Origin: Bacteroidales bacterium
GTDB lineage: Bacteria; Bacteroidota; Bacteroidia; Bacteroidales; VadinHA17
Direction: 5' to 3'
Assembly (NCBI GenBank): GCA_003141715.1
Contig: PLNF01000094.1
Coordinates: forward strand, 1-37,003
DNA: 37,003 nt
Positions 17,069 to 25,443 of the stretch are shown here, one piece after another. The notes beneath the pieces are model-generated. The model was not told where the DNA came from. It did not search any database and saw only the letters and a list, made by a program, of their open reading frames with translations. The position numbers and the translations under genes are program-made. Each line of letters begins with the position of its first letter. The stretch's first letter is position 1.

Positions 17069-17212
17069 TTAAAGTATTTTTAAGCTTTTTAAGCGGTTAA
17101 TGTATTTTTGTTTATCTGACCTAAAGTTGAATCCCCGCGAGCGCATTGGCTTCGCCGAGCTCTCCCGCTTAGGCGGGATCGGTTCTCCGTTGCTTACTTC
17201 GAAGATCTTCAA
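17069..17212 (-). other. GC-rich repeat-like island with a small open frame (17068-17399 otherwise lacks a gene)
   Basis: The 332-base gap before the PorT-like gene holds an unusually GC-rich stretch at about 17134-17205 in an AT-rich setting. It contains the stem TCCCGC/GCGGGA (17163-17178) and the perfect palindrome GAAGATCTTC (17201-17210). On the minus strand a TTG-started frame of 47 codons runs through it, reading EPIPPKRESSAKPMRSRG in the middle, and stops one base before the PIG-L ATG. Expression as a peptide is unproven. A dispersed repeat that happens to be open, or a leader peptide, are both possible. Confidence 0.4.
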
Positions 17213-17235
17213 TTTACTAAGGTAAGTATTTATTA

Positions 17236-17243
17236 TAATTTTG
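17236..17243 (+). promoter_or_regulatory. Putative -7 box (TAATTTTG) for the PorT-like gene
   Basis: A perfect TAnnTTTG match with TTTA (17213-17216) 19 bases upstream as a weak -33 element. It would give an AT-rich leader of about 150 bases to the ATG at 17400. Confidence 0.33.
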
Positions 17244-17399
17244 ATTTATAATTCTGTCTTTGAAAAAAGTAAAATTATTATTTTTCAACAAAAAGAAATG
17301 ACCGATCGAAACTTTTTTACGCAGAAATCCGTTATAATATATTCTTTATTATTATGATAATTGCTAACTTGTTGATTAAATTAACTTAAAGCTAAAACT

Positions 17400-18047
17400 A
17401 TGAAAAAATTATTTGTTATAGTATTTGTATTTCTTCTTTCGATCCCTGCTTTCTCCCAGATCAAATGGGGCCTGACCGCCGGTGTAAGTACAAATTCTTT
17501 GTCTATGCCTTCAATTAAAACAATAACTTCACCAGCAAGTTCGGGGCCAAATACCTTCACTGTTGATGCTTTAACGTCAGCTAAATACGGTTTCCAGGGA
17601 GGAGTATTTGTCAGGGTAACGCTTTTTGGCTTTTATATTCAGCCGGAACTTTTATTCTCAACACGAACCAATGAATATACGGTTACAGATGTTCGGACAA
17701 CAGTGGCAACTGTTGCGAAACAGAACTTTAATAAGCTGGATATTCCTGTTATGCTGGGATTTAAACTTGGTCCGCTTCGTCTTAATGCAGGTCCTACGGG
17801 TTCACTTCTGATTAATTCACCTAAAGATCTGATAAGTGATCCGGATTTTAAAAATAATTACAGCAGAATGACGATCGGCTACCAGGCAGGTTTGGGCTTT
17901 GATCTGTTAAATTTTCTAACTTTTGACATAAAATATGAAGGCAGTCTTAAAAAATATCAGAATCAGATTCAGAACCTGACAGGAACCAAATTTAATCTTG
18001 ATGACAGACCTAACGCATTAATATTTAGTGTAGGGATTATGTTCTGA
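17400..18047 (+). CDS. PorT-type outer-membrane beta-barrel protein
   Basis: The 215-residue protein has a signal peptide (MKKLFVIVFVFLLSIPAFSQ) followed directly by IKWGLTAGVSTNSL, the typical start of outer-membrane beta-barrel domain PF13568 (PorT-like). Alternating strands follow (YGFQGGVFVRVTLFGFYIQPELLF, quoted in part as FGFYIQPELLFSTRTNEY; KLDIPVMLGFKLGPLRLNAG; TIGYQAGLGFDLLNFLTFDI). The C-terminus FSVGIMF ends in an aromatic residue, as expected for BAM-dependent insertion. The cargo or function is unknown; such proteins are numerous in Bacteroidota. It is a single gene whose 3' end is seven bases from the convergent TSUP gene. Confidence 0.85.
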   Translation: MKKLFVIVFVFLLSIPAFSQIKWGLTAGVSTNSLSMPSIKTITSPASSGPNTFTVDALTSAKYGFQGGVFVRVTLFGFYIQPELLFSTRTNEYTVTDVRTTVATVAKQNFNKLDIPVMLGFKLGPLRLNAGPTGSLLINSPKDLISDPDFKNNYSRMTIGYQAGLGFDLLNFLTFDIKYEGSLKKYQNQIQNLTGTKFNLDDRPNALIFSVGIMF

Positions 18048-18053
18048 AAAGAA

Positions 18054-18428
18054 TTATTTTGATAAAAGCATTTTTGCTGCAACAAGAAGCAGAAGAATCC
18101 CGAATATTTTTTTAAGCAGCGCCTGGGGCAGATTCAATGCCAGCTTCGATCCGAAATAAGATCCAACCAGGAAAAACAGGGCAAGGACAATTGCAAATTT
18201 TATATTTACCTGACCTGCTTTATAATAATTGTATGCAGCAATTATTCCGATAGGTGGTAACATTACTGCAAGACTGGTTCCTTGAGCAGCCTGCTGGCTT
18301 ATTCCCAATAGAAAAACAAGCGCAGGAATCATTATTATTGCACCGCCTATTCCAAGCATTCCTGCCATTATCCCGGTTATGATTCCGATTATAATAAGAA
18401 TCAGTAGCATTGATGTTGACATTTTCAT
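18054..18428 (-). CDS. Half-size TSUP (TauE/SafE-like) membrane permease
   Basis: At 124 residues this is about half the usual TSUP length (near 250) and represents a single repeat of four predicted membrane helices. The signature GIMAGMLGIGGAIIMIPAL (about residues 20-38) is the conserved half-helix loop. LAVMLPPIGIIAAYNYYKAG is the second conserved region. The sequence ends cleanly with AKMLLSK and shows no sign of a broken second half on either side, so it is probably a natural half-size form that would dimerise. TSUP proteins move sulfite, sulfoacetate, thiosulfate and related anions; the substrate here is unknown. A second in-frame ATG at 18422 is an alternative start. Confidence 0.8.
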   Translation of the reverse strand: MKMSTSMLLILIIIGIITGIMAGMLGIGGAIIMIPALVFLLGISQQAAQGTSLAVMLPPIGIIAAYNYYKAGQVNIKFAIVLALFFLVGSYFGSKLALNLPQALLKKIFGILLLLVAAKMLLSK

Positions 18429-18480
18429 CGATTATTAATTTATTAATCCTAATTGCAAAATTATTAATATTATCTTAAGT

Positions 18481-18520
18481 ATGGAATGATGGAAAAATGG
18501 AAGAATGGAATTTTGGAAGA
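18481..18520. repeat. ATGGAA-type low-complexity repeat
   Basis: Irregular tandem ATGGAA/ATGGAAAA units run from 18481 to about 18520, just upstream of the mltG promoter. This looks like a simple-sequence tract with no evident regulatory motif. Confidence 0.45.
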
Positions 18521-18532
18521 GAGGTAATCATT

Positions 18533-18563
18533 TTTGTACTTGTAAACAATATCCCTAAATTTG
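18533..18563 (+). promoter_or_regulatory. Bacteroidota-type promoter of mltG
   Basis: TTTG at 18533-18536 and TAAATTTG at 18556-18563 are separated by 19 bases, matching the -33 TTTG and -7 TAnnTTTG consensus. Transcription would start near 18568, giving a leader of roughly 12 bases before the ATG at 18581. Confidence 0.6.
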
Positions 18564-18580
18564 TGACCAGGTGAAATACT

Positions 18581-19612
18581 ATGAAGAATAAGAAAATAAT
18601 ATACTTTTTAACAGGAGCAGGAATTCTGATACTTGTCATTGTAATCATGATCTGCAGGAACCTGTTCGGTATAAATATTATAGCAGATAAAAATAATCAC
18701 GTAATCTACATTCCGACTGGTTCCTCTTATGAACAGGTAATGGATACTCTTGAATCAAAACTTATAATAAAAAACAGAGATATTTTTGGCTGGCTTGCTA
18801 AAAAGAAACATTATCCGGCATTGATAAAACCAGGTCGATATGTCATCGACAAAGACCTGAGTTACAATAATTTAATTAATTTATTAAGGTCAGGAAGGCA
18901 GTCACCTGTTAACATAACCTTCAGTAATCTCCATACCTTGAACCAGATTGCAGGTAAGATAGGTAAGCAGATAGAAGCTGATTCGTTGCAGATAGTTGGC
19001 TTTCTTTCCTCTGATTCAAATTATATTAGAGATGAATTCAAAAAGGAAGATATTATCTCACTTTTCATTCCGAATACTTATGAATTTTACTGGAATACTG
19101 ATGCCAAAGGACTTTATACGAGAATGCTGAGGGAGTACAGATTATTCTGGAATGATAACCGACTGTCAAAGGCAAAAGAAAAAGGACTGGATCCGAAAGA
19201 TGTTTCAATCCTTGCTTCAATTATTGATGATGAAGTGGCTAAACCTGAAGAGAAACCAAGGATAGCCGGCGTCTATCTTAACAGGTTAAAGAGGGGCATC
19301 CCGTTGCAGGCAGATCCCACGATAATATTTGCTCTGAATGACATTTCGGTTACAAGGGTATTAAAAAAGTACTTGACGGTTGATTCTCCTTACAATACTT
19401 ATAAGCATTCCGGCTTACCTCCCGGTCCGGTAGGATGTGCCACCATAGAGGGTATCGATGCAGTTCTGAATGCTGAGAGACACGATTATTTATATTTTGC
19501 TGCAAGGGCTGATTTTTCAGGATACCATAATTTTTCCAGAACTCTTTCAGAGCATAACAGGTATGCTTTGTTATATCAGAAAGAACTTGATAAAAGAAAG
19601 ATTTTTAAATGA
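18581..19612 (+). CDS. mltG: Endolytic transglycosylase MltG
   Basis: MltG (YceG-like) cleaves nascent glycan strands at the inner membrane and sets their length. The 343-residue protein has one N-terminal membrane anchor (about 7-29), a LysM-like subdomain (IYIPTGSSYEQVMDTLES) and the catalytic domain. The active-site Glu is Glu218 in LASIIDDEVAKPEEKPRIAG. The usual first Glu of the E-x-E motif is Asp here, while the second, catalytic one is kept. VYLNRLKRGIPLQADPT, SPYNTYKHSGLPPGPV and YLYFAARADFSGYHNFS are further family blocks. Its stop overlaps the convergent murB 3' end by eight bases. Confidence 0.95.
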   Translation: MKNKKIIYFLTGAGILILVIVIMICRNLFGINIIADKNNHVIYIPTGSSYEQVMDTLESKLIIKNRDIFGWLAKKKHYPALIKPGRYVIDKDLSYNNLINLLRSGRQSPVNITFSNLHTLNQIAGKIGKQIEADSLQIVGFLSSDSNYIRDEFKKEDIISLFIPNTYEFYWNTDAKGLYTRMLREYRLFWNDNRLSKAKEKGLDPKDVSILASIIDDEVAKPEEKPRIAGVYLNRLKRGIPLQADPTIIFALNDISVTRVLKKYLTVDSPYNTYKHSGLPPGPVGCATIEGIDAVLNAERHDYLYFAARADFSGYHNFSRTLSEHNRYALLYQKELDKRKIFK

Positions 19613-20630
19613 CTCCGACTACCTCAACTTCCCTTTCCAAATCAACTCCAAATTTTTCATGGACGGATTTTTTAATTTCCTCTGAAAGGTTATATATTTC
19701 CTTTCCTGTAGCTTTTCCATAATTTACCAGTACTAATGCCTGCTTCTCGTGAATACCGGCATCTCCTCTTCTTTTTCCCTTCCACCCGCACTGGTCTATA
19801 AGCCATCCTGATGCAAGTTTCATATACCCTTCCTGATCTTTATATACCGGCATATCAGGATATCCACCTTTAAGATTGACAGCAACAGAACTTGTTACAA
19901 CAGGATTCTTGAAAAAGCTTCCTGCGTTGCCAGTTATTTCAGGATCAGGCAATTTACTCCGCCTGATATTTATTACTCCCTGTCTTACATTTTTCAGAGT
20001 CTCTTTTCCAATCTTACTTACCTCTTCTTTCAGAGACTCATAACCAAGATTTAGCGATGGTTTAACCGTCAATCTGTAATATACCCTGGTAACCAGATAC
20101 TTATCTTTTTCACGTTTTTTAAATATACTATTCCTGTACCCGAATTCACATTCGCTATTATTGAAAATCCGTATTGAGCCGTCGTTTGCACTGATGGTTT
20201 TGACTTTTACTATCTGATCCTTAACCTCCACACCATATGCACCAATGTTTTGTACCGGTGTTGCACCAACCTTACCGGGGATCAGAGATAGATTCTCAAG
20301 CCCTCCAAACCCTTTATTTACTGACCATGCAACAAAATCATCCCAATTGACCCCCGCTCCGGCAGAGACGATTACATTTCCTTTATCGGGTTCCTGCTCC
20401 TCTATTTTTATTCCTTTCAGTTCCGGATACAAAATTGTTCCTTGAAAATCACTCGTAAAGAGAATGTTGCTTCCGCATCCCAAAATCAGAAGCGGTTTCT
20501 TCCAGGCAACAGTTCCATTGAAAAGTGCAGTTGCTTCCTTTTCAGTCTTTATCTTAATCATGCATTCAGCCGTATATTCAAGACCGAAGGTATTATACTT
20601 CTTCAACTGGATATTTTTATAAATCATCAT
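19605..20630 (-). CDS. murB: UDP-N-acetylenolpyruvoylglucosamine reductase MurB (type I)
   Basis: MurB reduces UDP-GlcNAc-enolpyruvate to UDP-MurNAc with NADPH and FAD in the cytoplasm. The 341 residues include the FAD-binding segment LLILGCGSNILF (47-58), GLENLSLIPGKVGATPVQNIGAYG (shown in part as LSLIPGKVGATPVQ), CEFGYRNSIFK, and the catalytic Ser238 in GNAGSFFKNP. The second catalytic Glu is probably Glu334 (LEREVEVVG) at the C-terminus. The length and the YRNS loop fit the E. coli-like type I enzyme. Two adjacent ATG codons leave the start uncertain by one residue. It is convergent with mltG, so two peptidoglycan genes face each other without sharing a promoter. Confidence 0.95.
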   Translation of the reverse strand: MMIYKNIQLKKYNTFGLEYTAECMIKIKTEKEATALFNGTVAWKKPLLILGCGSNILFTSDFQGTILYPELKGIKIEEQEPDKGNVIVSAGAGVNWDDFVAWSVNKGFGGLENLSLIPGKVGATPVQNIGAYGVEVKDQIVKVKTISANDGSIRIFNNSECEFGYRNSIFKKREKDKYLVTRVYYRLTVKPSLNLGYESLKEEVSKIGKETLKNVRQGVINIRRSKLPDPEITGNAGSFFKNPVVTSSVAVNLKGGYPDMPVYKDQEGYMKLASGWLIDQCGWKGKRRGDAGIHEKQALVLVNYGKATGKEIYNLSEEIKKSVHEKFGVDLEREVEVVGVI

Positions 20631-20687
20631 CCGGATATTTTATGTAAAAATAATTTATTTTACCTCTCCTTGACCATAAATAATTTG

Positions 20688-20723
20688 TCATTCCGAATGT
20701 AGCGTAGCGTAATGAGGAATCTC
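20688..20723. repeat. Palindromic dispersed-repeat-like unit, copy 2
   Basis: The segment begins TCATTCCGAATG (itself nearly palindromic), continues through two GTAGC/GTAGCG units and ends AATGAGGAATCTC. It matches the unit at 6844-6876 in inverse orientation over its ends. It lies in the 202-base divergent gap between murB and the GH109-like gene, which otherwise holds AT-rich sequence and a near-consensus TTAATTTG box about 60 bases before 20833. Confidence 0.55.
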
Positions 20724-20832
20724 CTGCACACTCTTTTTAATTCTTAATATTAATGAATGTATTTCTTACTGAATAAAATATTAATTTGCGGATAATAAAA
20801 TTCTATTAATCTAACCCGGAAATAAATTTATC

Positions 20833-22299
20833 ATGACAACCAATCGTCGAAATTTCCTTAAAACTGCAACATTTGCAGGTGCAGGTGCAATGGCTGGTGG
20901 TTTAATATCCGGTTGTTCTCCGAAACAAACTGAATCACAGCTGGCTGCGATAATGGAATCTGTCAAAAAAACACATGCTCAAAAGTTTAACATGTCGGGA
21001 TATGCGGCTCCGGCAATTCCTGTTATACGGGTTGGAATTATCGGACTTGGAGACAGGGGGAGCGATGCAGTTGATCGGTTGTCATATATTGACGGAGTTG
21101 AAATAAAAGCATTGGGTGATAAAAGAGAGGTTTGTGTAAAAGAATCACAGAAATATCTTGCCATGATTGGGAGACCTGCTGCTCAGGAATTTTTTGGTGA
21201 TGAGAATATATGGAAAAAACTTGTTGAACTTCCTGACCTTGATCTTATCTATACCTGCACACCATGGATTCTTCATACTCCGATTTCGGTTTATTCTATG
21301 GAGCATGGGAAACATGTAGCGTGTGAGGTTCCGATAGCACGTACCATTGATGAAGCATGGCAGCTTGTTGAAACTTCGGAAAAAACCAAAAAGCATTGCA
21401 TGATGCTCGAAAACTGCTGTTATGATTTCTTCGAATTACTGACTCTCAATATGGCCCGGCAGGGAATGTTTGGTGATATCATTCATGGTGAAGGTGCTTA
21501 TATCCACAATCTTATGGGGATGAACTTCAAGAAACCACTGGATGACAAGCAGACGGACGAAGCTTATACTGATATGTGGCGCCTGAAAGAAAATGCTACA
21601 AGAAACGGTAACCTTTATCCCACTCATGGGTTAGGGCCAGTATGTCAGGCAATGAATATCAACCGCGGCGATAAAATGGAGTATCTGTCATCCATGTCCA
21701 CTTTAGATTTTACTATGGAACCTAAAGAGAAGGAACTTGTTTCTCAGGATCCCTTCTTTGCTCCATGGAAGGATGCAAAGTTCAGAGGCAATATGAATAC
21801 CGCAATCGTAAAGACTGCACTTGGAAAGACAATTATGATACAGCACGATGTATCATCTATTCATCCATATTCAAGAATACATCTTCTTCAGGGTACCAAT
21901 GGAAAGGTAGTCAAATATCCCAAAGAATTAATCGCTCTTGGTGAAGAGTGGGCTGATGATGCTAAAATGAAAGAACTGTATGACAAGTACTCTCCTGAAA
22001 TTGTTAAAAGAGTTGGAGAGACTGCCAAAAAGGTTGGTGGACATGGTGGAATGGACTTTATAATGGACTGGCGTTTAATGGATTGTTTAAGAAACGGCCT
22101 TCCTCTCGATCAGAATGTATATGACGGCGCCCTGTGGAGTTCCATTGCCCCGCTGAGTGAATGGTCGGTCGCGAACAGGTCTCAGTCAATAGATGTTCCT
22201 GATTTCACGGGAGGGTCCTGGAAAACCAACAAACCTCACGGGATAAATCTTGAAACCGGTGGTACAACGAAAGTACTTGATTTATCTGAGACAAAGTAA
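20833..22299 (+). CDS. Tat-exported Gfo/Idh/MocA protein, GH109-like
   Basis: The 488-residue protein starts with a twin-arginine signal (TTNRRNFLKTA), followed by a lipobox (GGLISGC), so it is probably a Tat-exported lipoprotein. The N-terminal Rossmann fold shows VGIIGLGDRGSDAV (about 67-80) for NAD binding, and TCTPWILHTPISV and EVPIARTIDEAW follow. The C-terminal half closely follows the GH109 pattern: LYPTHGLGPVCQAMNINRG, then GHGGMDFIMDWRLMDC, NVYDGALWSSIAPLSEWS and DVPDFTGGSWK. GH109 enzymes hydrolyse alpha-GalNAc by an NAD-dependent redox mechanism. GalNAc specificity is inferred from family resemblance only; a related sugar dehydrogenase is possible. Confidence 0.85.
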   Translation: MTTNRRNFLKTATFAGAGAMAGGLISGCSPKQTESQLAAIMESVKKTHAQKFNMSGYAAPAIPVIRVGIIGLGDRGSDAVDRLSYIDGVEIKALGDKREVCVKESQKYLAMIGRPAAQEFFGDENIWKKLVELPDLDLIYTCTPWILHTPISVYSMEHGKHVACEVPIARTIDEAWQLVETSEKTKKHCMMLENCCYDFFELLTLNMARQGMFGDIIHGEGAYIHNLMGMNFKKPLDDKQTDEAYTDMWRLKENATRNGNLYPTHGLGPVCQAMNINRGDKMEYLSSMSTLDFTMEPKEKELVSQDPFFAPWKDAKFRGNMNTAIVKTALGKTIMIQHDVSSIHPYSRIHLLQGTNGKVVKYPKELIALGEEWADDAKMKELYDKYSPEIVKRVGETAKKVGGHGGMDFIMDWRLMDCLRNGLPLDQNVYDGALWSSIAPLSEWSVANRSQSIDVPDFTGGSWKTNKPHGINLETGGTTKVLDLSETK

Positions 22300-22350
22300 C
22301 CGCTAATGGCACACAGGGAATGGGGCTCAGAGTTCAGAGCACAGGAATAC

Positions 22351-22365
22351 TTTGCGATCTTTGCG
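22351..22365. repeat. TTTGCGATCTTTGCG element
   Basis: This 15-base element resembles the paired TTTGTGAYCTTTGCA repeats at 26231-26266. It lies in the gap between the GH109-like and AlbA_2 genes and may be part of the same dispersed intergenic repeat. Confidence 0.35.
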
Positions 22366-22411
22366 GTAAATGGTTTTATAACATCTATATCTAACGCTAA
22401 ACGCTGTGCAG

Positions 22412-23092
22412 ATGGTCTCGTATATTAAAAGTTTAATACTCTCGGGAGAACATCAGCAATTGGATTTTAAATTTGAAATTTCCGATTCCAGAAAAATTGC
22501 TAAAACTCTCGTTGCTTTTTCCAATACCGATGGAGGTACTTTGCTTATTGGAGTAAAAGATAATGGGAATGTAGCCGGGGTGCACTCTGATGAAGAATTT
22601 TATATGGTTCAGGCAGCTGCAGGTATGTACTGTAAACCTGAAATTATATTCGAATCAAAACGATGGATAGTCGACGGTAAAACTGTGCTTGAAATTATAA
22701 TTCCTAAAGGTACAAACTATCCTTATTTTGCCCAGACAGAGCCGAATAAATGGTTAGCATATATCCGGGTGAAGGATGAAAATATTCAGGCTACAGCAGT
22801 TCATCTGAAGGTTTGGAAGAACAAGACTCATGACAACGGTATATTGATGGAATACAGTGAGAAAGTTAAGAAACTGTTGGAATATCTTGAATTAAATCGG
22901 ACAATTTCAATCTCCAAGTTCTGCAGAACGGCATTTCTGCCAAAAAGCGCTGCTGAGAATATTATGGCAGATTTAATATATTTTGGATTAATAGAATCGG
23001 TTTATCAGGACAAACATTTTATATTCAGATTAAAAAATAAGAAATCCCTGGAACCTATTCTTCTTTCCGGGACTATTCCTGCAAAAGGATAG
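22412..23092 (+). CDS. AlbA_2 (Schlafen-like) domain protein with a C-terminal winged-helix-like region
   Basis: From ATG 22412 the protein has 226 residues. The N-terminal half is an AlbA_2 domain (PF04326-type): SGEHQQLDFKFEISDSRKIAK, split as GEHQQLDFKFEI and RKIAKTLVAFSNTDGG, then TLLIGVKDNGNVAGV. FSNTDGGTLLIGV is the recognisable core, and YIRVKDENIQA closes the domain. The C-terminal part (about 150-215) resembles a winged helix (LLEYLELNRTISISKFCR, then AAENIMADLIYFGLIES). Such proteins occur as putative transcription regulators or nucleic-acid binding proteins; some relatives are nucleases. A GTG two codons upstream is an alternative start. It starts 112 bases after the GH109-like gene and may be independent. 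Confidence 0.78.
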   Translation: MVSYIKSLILSGEHQQLDFKFEISDSRKIAKTLVAFSNTDGGTLLIGVKDNGNVAGVHSDEEFYMVQAAAGMYCKPEIIFESKRWIVDGKTVLEIIIPKGTNYPYFAQTEPNKWLAYIRVKDENIQATAVHLKVWKNKTHDNGILMEYSEKVKKLLEYLELNRTISISKFCRTAFLPKSAAENIMADLIYFGLIESVYQDKHFIFRLKNKKSLEPILLSGTIPAKG

Positions 23093-23129
23093 GCATCTTC
23101 TTTTCCGGGTGTTATCGTGAGCTGGTTAA

Positions 23130-23711
23130 CACTGTTTACTCATCTACTTACACCGAATTTGCTGCAAAAAATGTTACTTTAAGTTCCCTCAAAGGATAGT
23201 ATTTACAAATGACTACCGTATTGCAGTAAACAATCGTGAAGAACTAATTATTAACCCTGGAGTTGAAAATCCCGTCAGGCTTGCCGAGGCACAAGTAAGA
23301 AGTGGGATAAGGAAACTTTTTAAAGGCGCATTAAAGCTTCGTGAAGTATCCGCAGGAGGAGATAATTCCTGTGAGATGGAACTTGCCGCTACCGGGAATG
23401 TAAATTTTGATATGGGCCGGTATGGTATTGAATTTGTCGCATCACCCCGTCATGCAGATGGAATTGTGATAACAGGTCCCATTTCTGAAAATATGGCTGA
23501 AGCGCTGGAGATTACTTATAAAGCAATTCCTTCACCTAAAATCATTATTCTGGCAGGTACTGATGCTATAAGCGGAGGTGTTTTTGAAGGAAGCCCTGCT
23601 CTTGACAGAAAGTTTATTGAACAAAATCATATTGATCTTTATGTACCAGGAAACCCTGTTCATCCTTTGACATTTATTAATGGAGTGTTAGATCTGTTGG
23701 GGATAAAGTAG
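23130..23711 (+). pseudogene. Remnant of a fused ferredoxin / NuoB-like (group 4 hydrogenase small-subunit type) protein
   Basis: The frame is open from the stop at 23127-23129 to 23711, but contains no ATG, GTG or TTG before the internal ATG at 23376, although homology clearly begins earlier. The first part reads FTNDYRIAVNNREELIIN, like the end of a HyfH/EchF-type ferredoxin subunit, after a decayed Cys-rich CCKKC stretch. The rest follows the NuoB/HycG small-subunit fold: GRYGIEFVASPRHADG, IVITGPISENMAEAL and ISGGVFEG. The cluster-binding sites are altered: GGDNSCE where GCNGCE is usual, GTDAISGG where GDCA-xxGG is usual, and PGNPVHP where PGCPPRP is usual. Only one of four Cys remains. 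No other complex I or hydrogenase gene is nearby, so this is an isolated relic. Confidence 0.68.
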
Positions 23712-23734
23712 TATTTAATTTATGCCCTGCGCCA

Positions 23735-25423
23735 TTAATACCCTGCCGCCTGTCCGTCTTTTCGTGATTCAGAGGCCCCGAACCATACTTTGTTCTTATC
23801 ATCCCACATGATAGCCTGATAACCACCATAGCCGCCCAGGTCCCATTGTATTGTATGACCCATGGACATCAGTTTTTGAATGACTTCTGTACGAAAACCG
23901 CTTTCAAGAAGTAAAATACCACCATTTGTCATTTGCTGGCCGGTTGGTTCTGATGATCCTATATGATGCATCCTGGGAGCATCCCCGGCCTCCTGCAGAT
24001 TCATTTTGAAATCAATGAGATTAACGACAATCTGGACATGTCCCTGAGGTTGCATATCACCCCCCATCACCCCGAAGCTGATCCAGGGCTTTTTGTTTTT
24101 GGTGATAAATGCGGGTATTATTGTATGAAATGGCCTTTTACCAGGTGCATATACATTGTTATGACCCTCTTCCAGGCTGAACATTTCACCCCTGTCCTGC
24201 AGAACAAAACCGAGTCCGGTTGGACACATCCCTGAACCCATTCCGCGGTAATTGCTCTGGATGAGTGAGACCATATTGCCATATCTATCAGCAACTGTAA
24301 GATATATAGTATTCCCGCCTTCAATTTTACCGGGATCATAAATTTTTGCTGCTTTCTCCCTATCAATAAGTTTACGTCTTTCAGCAGCGTATTTCTTTGA
24401 GAGAAGTTGAGTTATCGGTGTTTTACTGAAAAACGGATCGGCATAATATTTAGCGCGATCCTCGAAAGCAAGTTTTTTAGCCTCAGTGAAAACATGAATA
24501 TAATCAGCTGAGCCAAAGCCCATTGCAGTAATATCAAATCCTTCGAGTATATTCAGCATCTGGAGGGCTGCTATTCCCTGCCCGTTTGGAGGGAGTTCCC
24601 AAACCTCATAACCACGGTAAGTTGTACTGATTGGCTCTACCCATTCAGAATGATGACGGTACATATCATCATATGTGAGGAACCCTCCCTGTTTTTTCAT
24701 AAATGATGCTATGTCTTTGGCTATAGACCCCTTGTAAAATTCATATCTTCCCCCTTTTACAATTTTCTCAAGGGTGTTTGCTAACAGAGGGTTTTTGAAG
24801 ATTTCACCTTTTGTCGGAGTCTTGCCATGAGGCATATAAACCTCTTTTATGTTCGGATATTCTTTTAAGATACCAGTCCCTTGTTTGAGGGCAAAGGCAA
24901 TCACCTCTGTAACGGGGAATCCCTCTCTTGCATATGCAATTGCCGGTTGAAGGATATCCTTCATAGGAAGGCGACCAAACATGTCATGCATTTCAAACCA
25001 TCCGTCTACACAGCCGGGAACTGAAACAGGCAGAGGGCCATACGATGGAATAAACTCATATCCGTTTTCCTTAAAATATGCAAGTTTAAGAGAACGGGGA
25101 GATCTTCCGCTTCCGTTCAATCCATATAATTTCCCTTTATCAGCACTCCATATTATTGCAAAGAGATCTCCTCCAACACCTGCTCCGGTAGGTTCAACAA
25201 CTCCCAGAACTGCATCAGCGGCTATAGCAGCATCAATAGCAGTACCTCCTTTTTTTAGAATATCCAGAGCAACCTGAGTTGCCAGCGGCTGACTGGTTGC
25301 AGCCATACCATTTCGTGCTATAACCTCTGACCTTGTGGCAAAATCGTGCCCGGTTATCCTATCCTGCGAAAATGCAGCAGTCGTTATCAGAATGGAAAAA
25401 ATAATAGAAGTAATTCTTCTCAT
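23735..25423 (-). CDS. ggt: Gamma-glutamyltransferase, exported
   Basis: Ggt transfers or hydrolyses the gamma-glutamyl group of glutathione and similar peptides in the periplasm, after autocleavage into two subunits. From ATG 25423 it has 562 residues with a signal peptide (RRITSIIFSILITTAAFSQ). The large-subunit part carries ATSQPLATQVALDILKKGG, then DAAIAADAVLGVVEPTGAG and PPNGQGIAALQML. The predicted processing Thr, about Thr372, lies in GGNTIYLTVADRYGNMVS, followed by YRGMGSGMCPTGLGF and FGVMGGDMQPQGHVQ. The lid loop before the Thr looks short. The TTG at 25441 would precede the probable transcription start (CAAAGGTA box at 25444), so I chose the ATG. The 3' end converges on the NuoB-like relic. 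Confidence 0.92.
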   Translation of the reverse strand: MRRITSIIFSILITTAAFSQDRITGHDFATRSEVIARNGMAATSQPLATQVALDILKKGGTAIDAAIAADAVLGVVEPTGAGVGGDLFAIIWSADKGKLYGLNGSGRSPRSLKLAYFKENGYEFIPSYGPLPVSVPGCVDGWFEMHDMFGRLPMKDILQPAIAYAREGFPVTEVIAFALKQGTGILKEYPNIKEVYMPHGKTPTKGEIFKNPLLANTLEKIVKGGRYEFYKGSIAKDIASFMKKQGGFLTYDDMYRHHSEWVEPISTTYRGYEVWELPPNGQGIAALQMLNILEGFDITAMGFGSADYIHVFTEAKKLAFEDRAKYYADPFFSKTPITQLLSKKYAAERRKLIDREKAAKIYDPGKIEGGNTIYLTVADRYGNMVSLIQSNYRGMGSGMCPTGLGFVLQDRGEMFSLEEGHNNVYAPGKRPFHTIIPAFITKNKKPWISFGVMGGDMQPQGHVQIVVNLIDFKMNLQEAGDAPRMHHIGSSEPTGQQMTNGGILLLESGFRTEVIQKLMSMGHTIQWDLGGYGGYQAIMWDDKNKVWFGASESRKDGQAAGY

Positions 25424-25443
25424 TACAAAATCATTTAACAATA

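Noticed and set aside
17134-17215. tRNA or other structured RNA gene in the GC-rich stretch
   Set aside because: No cloverleaf arms or T-loop sequence can be drawn; only short palindromes are present.
18054-18428. TSUP gene as a truncated pseudogene
   Set aside because: The half-size frame starts and ends cleanly, and no remains of the second half are visible on either side; short TSUP forms are plausible natural proteins.
23093-23200. A separate small gene in another frame before the NuoB-like relic
   Set aside because: Short open stretches exist in other frames but they match nothing, lack good starts and are interrupted by stops.
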